Below, piece after piece: positions 9,692 to 18,830 of a DNA stretch of 25,089 nucleotides (within the stretch, counting starts at the first letter, position 1; each line of letters starts with the position of its first letter). Source of the DNA: Protostelium mycophagum (Eukaryota; Evosea; Variosea; Protosteliida; Protosteliaceae); NCBI GenBank assembly GCA_002081555.1, contig MZNV01000937.1, forward strand, positions 1-25,089. Direction: 5' to 3'. Under the pieces are notes generated by a model, which worked only from the letters and a program-made list of their open reading frames with translations, was not told the origin of the DNA and ran no database searches. The translations under genes were made by a program, and so were the position numbers.

Positions 9692-12600
9692 TCACTTTCT
9701 GTACGAAGGAGGGGCCTGGTAGCCAGGGGGAGGTGCTCCATAACCGGGAGGAGGTCTGTTATAGTTGGGAGGAGCATATGATGGGGGTGCTCCATAAGAT
9801 GGAGGTGGAGCGTTGTAGACGGGAGGTCCCTGAGGGTTCACTGAAGATTTCAGAAAAACGTCCCGTTTAAGATCTATAAATAGCTCACCCTTGTAAGAGG
9901 GGGGAGGAGGATTTCCTTGATAGGCGGGAGGCTGCTGTGAGTACACAGGGGGGACGGGTTGTTGGTACGAGGGGGGGACGGTAGGTGACTGGTTGTAGAC
10001 GGGGGGTTGCGAATAACTGAGGGGTGCAGACTGTGAGGGTTGTCCGTAAGACGTTCCATAAGTAGAAGTCGGTGCGTGATTCATGGAGAGCGAAGCCATC
10101 TCCATCTCCCTGATGACGTCAGCCGAAATTTCCTTGAAATTTCGGGGAACCCACCTGACTAGTCCTTGCTTCTCAGCTTCCCTGGCTAATACAAAGTCCT
10201 TGCATTTCTGGTTGAATTGTGTGAGTATTTCCTGGAAATTCAAATAAAACTCGATTCCCTCGCGCACGTGTGTCTTCAACTCCGTCAACACCTACACGCG
10301 TCAATCCTCTATAGGTTCATCGTTGCCTAGCAACAATAGATCTATTCATAGATCAAGTCTCATCTACAACGAGGACGTTCTCTTCACCTTATAAGCGGTA
10401 TCCAGTGATTGCAACACCTGTCCTCTCTGCTGTGCCGCTCCTCCCAAACTCCTTGATTCCTGGAATTTCATGTTGAGATTGTAGATTTCGTCTAAGAGCC
10501 TCTGCTGCTCTGTCTGGCTGGTTTGGATCTTGTCTTTGATGACGTCATACTTTTGTAACTCGGTGTTATACAGGTCTTCTTCTCTGCCAGGTTCACAAGC
10601 CATCAGGCGTATGGAGATGTCATCCTGATGTTTATGTCAGATTTGACACGTGTCAAAATTTGACGTTCTACAACAATTTTTTGCCAAAAAAATTGGATAG
10701 AAATGACAGGAAAAAAAGTGGGCGAACCTGGGCTGAGAGTGCGGAAAGTTCCGTGCGGAGCACGGGTCTTTCGACGGTCATGAGACGGTCTAAAGCGCTG
10801 AGATTCTGCTTCAGTTGCATCACAATGCCTCCATCGCTTCCTTGTGACCCACCAGAGCTGGGCAACTGCCTCAATAATTCGTCCTTTGAAATTTCAGCGA
10901 AATCTCTATACTTGAGATTGAATCTACAATCACATCTACAACGATGTAGAGAGATTTCCGGAAAATCTGACCTGTGTGCAAGATAATTTGACGATTGCGG
11001 CCTCATGGTCTTTGAATTCCTTCTGCAACAATGAGTCAGATTTTCTGGCATGTGCGATATTCGCAGTCCATTTGCTGGCTTCTTGAGTGAGTGAAGCTGT
11101 CAGAACTTGGGAGGGGATTCTCTGCCACCTGTCAAAAGTGTCAGGATGCATGTCATAAACTTTACCTGGAGCCGTATTGTTGACGCATGTTGTTGTCATC
11201 TTGATCTTCTTGCTGCAGTATCTTGGTTGTTTCTTTAAGAAGCCTGTAAGTGTCATTTTAATTCCTCATAAAAGGTAATTCATTCTGCAGCTCAATTTAT
11301 CTTATTTGCAGGATTCATTTTTGTACAAGCATGACATCGCAGAATAATCACCTGTCGTCCTCTTAAGACATCTTATCGAGCGTCTCCAACTGTTCTTTGA
11401 CCATGACCACCTTCCCTCTTTACAGTGACATCTTCTCTTGTGATGCTGATGGATACTGCTGCTCTCAATGGCTTGGATGCTGCCTGGTAATCCCATGGAT
11501 GATAACGATCTACAACCCGTCAATTTTTCAGTCTGGTAGCATGACATCGCAGAATAATCACCTGTCGTCCTCTTGAGACATCTTATCGAGCGTCTCCAAC
11601 TGTTCTTTGACCATTGCGTGACCACCTTCCCTCTTTACAGTGAGCATCTTCTCTTGTAATGCTGATGGGATACCGCTGCTCTCAATGGCTTGGATGCTGC
11701 CTGGTAATCCCATGGATGATAACGATCTACAACCCGTCAATTTTTCAGTCTGGTTGTAGATGTGGAATTTAGGTTGTCACACGCTGGGACTACAGAGATG
11801 CTGAGTGCGGCTCTGCCGCAGCACAAAGTTACCATTTAATATTTCGTGTCTACAGCAGAGTTGTAGAGGTGGCCCCAAAGACGTGAATTTTTATCAAATT
11901 TTCATCGAATTTTGTCACCCTATGGCCATATTGTTCATCTCGTCAAGGCTCTGCAGTTCGTTCCTTATCAACGCCTCCTTCCTCGATACGTAAACGGACA
12001 GCTTCTCCGTAATGGCAAAGGGGATCAATCGGACGAAGGGGTCCTTCTCTGACGTCATCACGGCAGATTCAGGCAGTGGGAGCGCTTTTACAATGGGCTT
12101 CCTCTCTATTGTGGGAAGCTTAGACTCGGGCGTCACAACGCTGTGGTAAATTGTGTCATTGTCTTTTTCTGCTTCCTAGCCAAATAAGCCCGTTGTAGAT
12201 GAAAAAATTATTTTCATTTTGAAATTTCGTGGAAGTACTACCTGAAGGGCCTTTTGTACGGCGTTACCGACAGTGGTGACGTCATTCTGCAGGTCTGGGG
12301 TCAAGTATTTGAACTGCTTCTTCTTTATGTCTTCTATGCAGTTGAAGGCGATCCTCAGCCTCGCGATTTGGGAGCCGTAATCATCAGCTGCGAGGTGCAC
12401 CAGAGACTGTCTATAATGGCTGTTGGCTCTGAACAGTTGTAATTTGTATTCGACAAAGATGGGCCAGTTCTGGGAAAAGTCAGGAGAAGATTCACAGAAA
12501 ATTCGAGGCGATTGTCAAATTGCAGAATAAAAACATTTTATTGTTCTACTGCAGACAAAATATTTCAGTATTTTTGGGACATTTATATCCTGTGCATTGT

Positions 12601-13610
12601 ATACACACACCACTCGAATTCCATTTTTAGAGACACTCACTTTGGGCACGCTCGAAGACAACGGGCTGGTGTGTATCAAGGTGGTCGTGGCATCGTAGAA
12701 ATCTACGACTTGTGCGGATAACTTGGCCACGATGGCTGGGCTCATGTTGTCCTTCACCGCCTGTTGTCGTTAATTCCACAAATCTAATGGAAAGTTCCCA
12801 CCTTTTCGTAGAAACACTCTTGGGCTTGGGCCAGATTGAGCTGGATCAGCATGGATACAGAGTCCATTGTCAAGTCAAAAGAGTTACTCTGAGGGTGTTT
12901 TTCGAGCTCTTCTTTGAGTTTTGTGAAGGCACCCGCGGCTTGCTGTGATGGTTTAGAATGATCTGATGAAAAATGATAAAAGTGTGTTTATCTAAAATAA
13001 TGGGATTCTAGATTCGAGGAATGGTGGAAATGATTACCTGGTGATTTTGGCACGCGATCTTGAGTCCATCTGCAGTGGATTTATTTTGAGAAGAGGCAAT
13101 CTGATGAGACAGCGCTCCAGCGTTGAAGAGTACGTTCATCTTCTCAAAGTGAACGCTGAAAGAGGCTGCTCATGGTCAATATAGGATGAATATTTAAGAA
13201 AAGTTTTGATACTCACCCAACTTCTTGCCCTTATACGAATCATACCAAGGGAAAGAAATTCTGATCTGCAGAATGTAAATAAATCAAAGGATGACATCAG
13301 ATTTAGACTCACATTATTCTCATGAACTGGGAAACGAGTCTCCACAGAAGTCAACAAGGCATGGTATCTAAATTTATTCAGCTAAAATGAAGAATCTTAT
13401 GATTCTATTCCACCTGTACAAAAGTTCTCTGGCTGTCTCACTCTTATCTTGTATATTTCTGACGTCTTCTCTTAATTGTTGAAGGTTGGCAATAGCGTCT
13501 TTATGATCATGAAGGCAATCCCTCTCGTGTGCATATTGTGCGGTGATATACGTCTCTAGAGGTTTGACCCAATCGATTTTATCCGTCTTCTTGCGCTCGA
13601 CGTTCAGCAT
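9692..13610 (-). CDS. PDCD6IP: ALIX/PDCD6IP homologue (BRO1-V domain-proline-rich tail)
   Basis: ESCRT-associated adaptor of endosomal sorting, membrane repair and abscission. Fifteen exons (13610-13414, 13367-13313, 13265-13217, 13165-13038, 12942-12802, 12760-12641, 12469-12242, 12175-11919, 11726-11562, 11243-11166, 11128-10972, 10883-10728, 10624-10388, 10291-9889, 9840-9692) join to 839 residues, close to the roughly 870 of animal ALIX. The BRO1 domain (about 1-370) shows KPLETYI, ETRFPVHENNIRISFPWYDS, VLFNAGALSHQIAS, LNLAQAQECFYEK and KDNMSPAIVAKL. The V domain (about 380-700) starts after EKDNDTIYH and includes LSSMGLPGSIQAIES and MRQQYGSRWQRIPSQ. The tail (about 710-839) is Pro/Tyr/Gln-rich with many PPxY and PSY units, the usual ligand region. 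The tail lacks a PSAP-type TSG101 motif. Exon 9 has a decayed tandem copy (11352-11509) in the following intron, which is skipped in this model. Confidence 0.95.
10322..10334 (+). promoter_or_regulatory. X-box-like motif in an ALIX intron
   Basis: GTTGCC-T-AGCAAC is a perfect match to the RFX X-box consensus GTNRCC(N0-3)RGYAAC and is nearly palindromic. It sits in the intron between ALIX exons 13 and 14. Function is unproven; a chance match is possible. Confidence 0.3.
11328..11754. repeat. Direct tandem duplication of about 210 bp spanning an ALIX exon
   Basis: Copy 1 (11328-11537) and copy 2 (11538-11754) are adjacent and nearly identical. Each contains an exon with its acceptor and donor flanks. 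Copy 2 is 7 nt longer, and all differences inside the exon lie in copy 1 as small deletions and substitutions. The duplication boundary repeats AGCATGACATCGCAG. Confidence 0.95.
11352..11509 (-). pseudogene. Decayed duplicate of ALIX exon 9
   Basis: Matches the functional exon at 11562-11726 almost base for base but is 158 nt instead of 165, through several small deletions. It also has a CAA to TAA change creating a stop near its 3' end. Its splice acceptor and donor sequences are intact. Inclusion would break the reading frame, so it must be skipped, or transcripts including it would be subject to nonsense-mediated decay. Confidence 0.88.
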
Positions 13611-13800
13611 GATGTTGCTGTCTTGTGTTCGGTGCGTGATGTGATCAATGAAAGATCTCCCTTCACTTTCTGTGAATTCTTGTGGCCCCACGAAGGCACA
13701 AAAAATGGGTCTTGTTTGTCTCAATCGAATGCGACGATGACAACATCATCACGATATCCGGCGATTGTGTGGACAGTTTTCACGAATCAGAAGAGAAGAG
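13611..13800. promoter_or_regulatory. Divergent ALIX-GSS promoter region
   Basis: The 190-bp gap between the ALIX and GSS start codons must carry both promoters and leaders. Both strands are open for long stretches here, but neither extension resembles the conserved N-terminus of either family, so they are read as untranslated. Confidence 0.5.
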
Positions 13801-16492
13801 ATGACTCTCGACAGAGAGTAAGTCATACCGATCATTTGATTTCTGATCGTGACAGATTGAGCGACAAGCAGAAAGAAGAGTATGCAACAGAAGCGAAGGA
13901 TTTTGCCTCATGCAAAGGTTTAGTCATGTTAAACAAGGCTGGATCACTTGTACACGCTCCTTTGACTCTTCTTCCCACGCCAATTCCCAGAAGTGCCTAC
14001 AGAAAGGTGATGGATATGGATGATCGTCTCTTCACATCACCAATGAAATATTGAGAATGTAGGTGTGGGATCTGGCACCTGAGTTGAATCTCTTGGCACA
14101 CCGCATCTCTTTGGATCACACATTCATACTGGAACACCTGGAAGGGTGAGGGATCTGATCATCCAACCGCTGTATCTCTTAACATCGTGTGTCACGTGCG
14201 TAAGATTGACCAAATCAGCGTGGCAGAAGATGAATTCACTTCTACACTCATCGAGATCTACAAACAAGTTCTCGCCAAAGGTATCTCTCAGGTAATCAAC
14301 AATAAGACCCACTCCATTTCTTCTATGGTGGTGGAGCCCAATTACACAATGAATATGTGCAAGCTGTTTTGTTTGTACAATCTGCTGTAGATATAAATAT
14401 TTATTATTTACTTATAAAATTCCAGAAAATCACATTGGGCATACTGAGGTCAGATTATATGTTGCATGCAGTAGGTGATGCGGAGCCAACATTAAAGCAG
14501 GTATATATATCATATACTGTTTCCAAAAATATAAAATTCTTCTGCTCACTCAGAAATTTGTGATCGGAATCTCCCGCCAAGTTTTATTTTTGAATTTTGA
14601 ATCAGGTGGAGCTCAACACCATCGCGGCTTCTTTTTCAAATCTCTCTTGTATAACGGCTGATCTACATCGACACCTCCTGTCAGTCCGCCCTCTTGACGG
14701 TTATGACAGCAACAATTTACCGGAAAATTCTGCGAGGGAAGACATCCCCGCAGCTCTCGCCCAGGCTGTGAAATTGCAGGGAAAAAACGGTGGGCATATT
14801 TAATTCTGAATTATCTATCTACAACGCGAGAACAATGAGAAAATCGGGATGAGCTAAATATGATCATCATGTGGTTCTACAACTGTGTAGATGCCTCCTT
14901 GGCCATAAAAGATGTTCCTGCAGCTCTGCTGTACACATAAAGATGCTGAACATCCGCGAATATCGCTGAAATTGCATCAACACCATCATGAAATTTCATT
15001 GAAATTTCTGATCAATTTCAGGAGTTGTAGTGATGATCATCCACAAGGGAGAAGTGAACGCTTACGACCAAAGATGGTTGGAATACCATCTATACGAAAA
15101 GTCAGTGAAATTTCGTAGAAATCTCGATTTTGACTGGTTGTAGACACGGAGTGCGATTATTGAGGAGAAGTTTGACTGATTTCAATGAGAGAGGATCTTT
15201 GGATGCCACAAACTCCCTTGTCATGTGATTTTTATTTAAAAGTTTCCTGATGCGAATTTCTGTTACTAAAATCCCCCCCCCCAGATCTAAAAATAGCATC
15301 ACTCAAACTGACTCCACACAGCGATGGAGAAGTTGTCTCTGTCGTGTATTTCCGTGCGGGTTACACACCTGATGATTACTATGGAGTTGGAGAGTGGAAT
15401 GCCAGAAGGATGATTGAGGAGAGTGACGCCGTCAAGTGCCCCAACATCGCTTACCACCTCGTAGGGACCAAAAAAATTCAGCAGGTGAGATCTCTGCGAA
15501 ATCTCGGTGAAATCTCGTGGAAATGTGGTGCGTCTTTCGTGATTACAAGGCACTGCATTCCTTACCGCGACCCGCGGTAACTCACGTGGAATTAATGTGC
15601 TGAAGCAGTGGTCATGCAGTTTAAATTTTTGAGATTTATTTTAATAGAAATACTGAAGAGGACAGGTCTTAGCAGTTCCTGGCGTGCTCGAAAAGTAAAC
15701 ATCATCATGACACATTTGACACGTATTGACATCTGTCAGATTCGTGTCACAGAAGACGGCCGATGACCTGCGTGATCTGTTTGTGGGTCTGTACAGTTTG
15801 GACGAGAAAGACAAAGACACCCAAAACATTCTAAAAGAAGCTAAAAATAGACCCCAAGACTTTGTTCTGAAGCCCCAGAGAGAAGGCGAGTTGTAAAACC
15901 GTTTGTAGATGGAGCTGACCGCCAAAGGAGGGGGCAATAACATCTATGGTGAAGAGATTGTGAAGAGTATTGACACATTTTCGGCACGAAAATTGAGCAG
16001 TTATATCTTAATGGACAGAATCATGGTCCCAGAGGTATCCATCTACAATCACTTCTACAACCAATCCATATCTACAACGTTGTGTTTTAAACAAAAAATG
16101 AAATTTATTTTTGCAGCTTTGCATAAATCAAAGTTCAATTACGCAAGTGATATTTACATCGTTGTAGATTGGAACATATTTGATGAGGGAGGGACAAGTC
16201 TCAAAGGTGGAGGGTGTAGCCGAACTTGGGATTTTCAGTACATTTATCAGGTATGTTTCACAACTCGCCATTTCATCTTTCCCGCCATAATGAAGATTCA
16301 AATTTTGAATAATGATCTTCAGTGATGAGAAAGGCGAAATAGTGCTGAATAAATCGGCTGGTTTTCTTCTGAGAACAAAGGTGAGTAACAAGATCTCCAA
16401 GATGATTCTGATTCTTGGAGGTGGCGAAAGTGGAGGATGGTGGTGTCGCAGCTGGTGTAGCTGTTTTGGACTGTCCTTATTTGACCGAATAA
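13801..16492 (+). CDS. GSS: Glutathione synthetase (eukaryotic type)
   Basis: Joins gamma-glutamylcysteine and glycine with ATP to make glutathione, in the cytosol. Fifteen exons (13801-13817, 13856-14006, 14063-14145, 14219-14291, 14426-14500, 14606-14789, 15022-15100, 15144-15224, 15322-15484, 15666-15694, 15740-15885, 15928-16034, 16168-16250, 16323-16380, 16421-16492) give 466 residues; animal enzymes have about 474. Family signatures: [62 protein letters not shown], the glycine-rich ATP loop [19 protein letters not shown] (about 350-368), SYILMDRI, and the C-terminal substrate lid [14 protein letters not shown]. Exon 11 to 12 needs a GC-AG intron (donor GCGAGT at 15886) to keep the glycine loop intact. 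The start gives MTLDRELSDKQ, the family-typical beginning. It starts 190 bp from the divergent ALIX start. Confidence 0.96.
15886..15927 (+). other. Non-canonical GC-AG intron in GSS
   Basis: The intron begins GCGAGT and ends GCCAAAG. Only this donor joins ...QRE-G to GGNNIYGEE in phase 1. The two nearby GT dinucleotides (15891 and 15896) would destroy the conserved triple-glycine loop by frameshift. Confidence 0.8.
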
Positions 16493-16505
16493 ATGATCAT
16501 TCAAT

Positions 16506-17076
16506 TCATTCAGGATTGTCTATCGAATCGAGCATGAGACGGACGAGTGCTGGTCTCCTCAAACCCTTGTGTTCTTTTTTCAACAAGTCGAGGGCTTTTC
16601 TGAGCACTCTCAAGTTCCATTTTGTGGTGTCTCTGCGGATGATGTCCTGGCTGTGACACTCGATGGCGACTTTGAAGTTGGACTGTGGGTTGTCTGAGCT
16701 GACGGCTGCGCTGTAGAGGGTTCCATCTTCCCCATCACACAAGATCTGTCCACATTGGATTTTAATCAAGTTCATCATTTCTCACCTGCACGACACCTCG
16801 ATCAGAATGAGGCTCTAATGTATCCTTTGCTCTCTTGTTCGCCTTTTCTAAATCCAAGAATGGTCCATCTATGGCGATTCCAAGTTTTGGACCATCACTG
16901 TTGTGTTCGACTGGTAGCCAGTGCTGCACCAACATCCACAACTTCGGTTTCGAAGACATGATCTCATCCGAACATTTCGAAATCTTTGCATCTTTGGACA
17001 TTGATGGGTCCAGATCCGTGACCACATCAGCGTCCGCCTTTCGTTTGTTCGTCTTCTTGGTGTTATTGTCAGACAT
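16506..17076 (-). CDS. Unrecognised 176-aa nuclear-type protein
   Basis: Two exons (17076-16786, 16745-16506) joined by a 40-nt phase-0 intron. The N-terminus (MSDNNTKKTNKRKADAD) holds a bipartite-like nuclear signal. The centre contains KLWMLVQHWLPVEHNSDGPKLGIAIDGPFLDLEKANKRA. The C-terminal half ends with a basic helical region (RVLRKALDLLKKEHKGLRRPAL). The composition is that of a folded protein, but no family is recognised. It is convergent with GSS, with only 13 bp between stop codons, so 3' UTRs must overlap. Confidence 0.72.
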
Positions 17077-17126
17077 GATATGGTGTATGCGATGTGACTC
17101 GAAAAACTACCAGAAGCGCCAGAGGT

Positions 17127-17378
17127 TCATTTTGGGGTGCAACTTTCATTCCGGCGGGTGTACGCACGGAGTTGTAGTTTCATCATGAAAAAACGACAAA
17201 AATTCCAGAAAAAATTTGCCTCGAGTACCTTTGAGTTCTTCGTAAATAATAATAAAAGGTAAATACTCTGTACCACCAGCACCATAAAACCGCCAGCGCC
17301 ATAAATATATTCATAGTAATTGCCATATTTACATATTAAAGCATCTTTATTGCTTGTGCCCTGAAGGTTTTTAGACAT
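17127..17378 (-). CDS. Possible small single-span membrane protein
   Basis: An open frame of 83 codons starting MSKNLQGTSNKDAL has one clear hydrophobic segment (GGFMVLVVQSIYLLLLF, about residues 29-46) preceded by KYGNYYEYIYG. An upstream open exon (17464-17392, ...EENPETNASLNTEKKGSK) could be joined through a very short GTATGT...TTCAG intron of 20 nt, or the ATG at 17378 may be the start. The last 30 or so residues look like non-coding sequence, so splicing or an earlier end is possible. The span lies in the region upstream of the 16506-17076 gene. Confidence 0.32.
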   Translation of the reverse strand: MSKNLQGTSNKDALICKYGNYYEYIYGAGGFMVLVVQSIYLLLLFTKNSKVLEANFFWNFCRFFMMKLQLRAYTRRNESCTPK

Positions 17379-17833
17379 ACTTTGGAGCCCTTTTTCTCTG
17401 TGTTCAGTGAAGCATTTGTCTCAGGATTTTCTTCTGTTGGTGTTGCCCCGTTCAACGAATGAAATTTCTGTCGACATGTAAAAACACGGTAATAACCGTG
17501 AGAAGGATATTGGTCTCATCATGGTCACACCTCGCTTCCCGGACACAGCAACAGGCCCAAATTATATATCAGAGACAAGGTGGGCAATGGTCTTTCTATC
17601 TCTTATATGTTGGTGAATGTGGTGTGGGCTTTGAAAATCACATTGGGTCGAACACCCTTGAAGGATAACTGAGATGTGACCTACTCGACGATGTTCTGAA
17701 GTCGATTAGAATCATTGTATAGAAGAAATGGCACATTTTATGACAGCAGGAGGAGTTAGCTAGTGAGTCTTGCATTTTTAGATTGTCCTCTGTTAATCAT
17801 ATTACCAGCCATGTTGCCACTTCGGCCCCCATC
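17379..17833. other. Spacer before the R3H gene
   Basis: No well-supported gene. It contains a perfect hairpin CACGGT-AATA-ACCGTG (17485-17500) and presumably the R3H gene promoter. A weak open frame on the plus strand (17459-17668) has no recognisable features. Confidence 0.4.
17485..17500. repeat. Short perfect hairpin CACGGT-AATA-ACCGTG
   Basis: Six-base complementary arms around a 4-nt loop. Fifteen bases (CGGTAATAACCGTGA, 17487-17501) are identical to 4642-4656, 12.8 kb away in another spacer. It may be a remnant of a small repeat family or a shared binding site. Confidence 0.6.
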
Positions 17834-18635
17834 ATGACGGCCAATGCGGTCAATACCAACACTGCAGCAACTGCCATCACACCGACAAGCCGTAGAAGAA
17901 AATTCGCCTCTCCAATGCCAAGAGCGAATAACATTGGACAGCCTGGCAGCAAGTAAGAACTTCTGTATGAATTGCAAACTCATTAGTGCAGGCGTCATCA
18001 GAGATGGCTCAACAAATCATATCTGATGGATCAAGAGGGAGAATTAGAGTTGGAAGACTTTCTCATTTACCAGCACATGCACAACCCCCTCTTCACAACC
18101 AAGTCACCTCTCTGGGAGAAATTTATCAATACCACCGAAGAGAGACAGGTGGATATTTTGTCCTTCATTTGATTTAATGTTAACATGATCAGGCCGAATT
18201 GATGAGATCCATAGCTCCAGAACCAGAACCCATACATCACAATATCTCATCTTGGGACAGGATGGACAAACGTCTGAAGAGGATCTTGATCTCTGCAGCT
18301 CAGTCATCTTCATTGTGCAGTATAGACAAAGAAATCAGAGACTTTCTTCAAGGTGAAGAGAACACTCTGTCTTTGTTCCCTGAAGACGGATTTGGGCGGT
18401 TACTATGGTGAGTTTTCTCGAAATTTCTCTGATAATTCCTTCGTTGTAGATTGACATGTACAGTCACGGAGTCTCCCAGTATTACGGTCTCAAAACCACC
18501 ACAAACAACAATACGCCCAACAGCAGAGTTGTAGTCGTCCAGCAAAACAAAAACGTCACGATGCCAGCGCGTGACATCCTTCCTTTTCTACAGAGCCAGA
18601 TTCAGAACCATAATTCATTCAACACACGTGTCTGA
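17834..18635 (+). CDS. R3H domain protein (R3HDM4-like)
   Basis: Predicted single-stranded nucleic-acid-binding protein. Four exons (17834-17952, 17992-18148, 18193-18407, 18464-18635) give 220 residues. The R3H signature Arg-x3-His is RLLCH (about 160-164), in FPEDGFGRLLCHGVSQYYGL, preceded by the helix IDKEIRDFLQG. The N-terminal half holds KRHQRWLNKSYLMDQEG and FTTKSPLWEKFINTTEERQ, matching the conserved leader of R3HDM4-type proteins (a basic segment, then an EE-rich helix ahead of R3H). The tail has VVVVQQN. The ATG at 17834 is chosen because the frame stays open from it through a Thr/Ala-rich leader; 17915 is a possible later start. First of three co-directional genes with RNA-related domains. 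Confidence 0.75.
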
Positions 18636-18830
18636 AAATATGAACATAAGAATTGTAGATTAAAACATATTTTGGAATATTTTTTCAATATTTATTTTTC
18701 AAATTTAGAATTTATTTCGGTCAGAATTATTGTAAGTTGACTTGAATAAATCTTTTTAAAATTAATTATTTTTTGTTAAAAAATAATTTGCTGGTTGTTT
18801 TTGGACGATCTCAACAAAATGTGATCATCG
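18636..18830. other. AT-rich spacer
   Basis: Very AT-rich (runs of AAATTTATTTC type), with no gene. It should hold the 3' end of the R3H transcript and the promoter of the methyltransferase gene. Confidence 0.5.

Noticed and set aside
11302-11625. 107-codon minus-strand frame over the duplicated ALIX region
   Set aside because: An out-of-frame reading running through the decayed exon copy and its neighbour, not a separate gene.
13623-14054. 143-codon plus-strand open frame over the ALIX start and GSS exons
   Set aside because: Only the part from 13856 matches glutathione synthetase; upstream sequence is explained by the GSS intron 1 and the ALIX first exon on the other strand.
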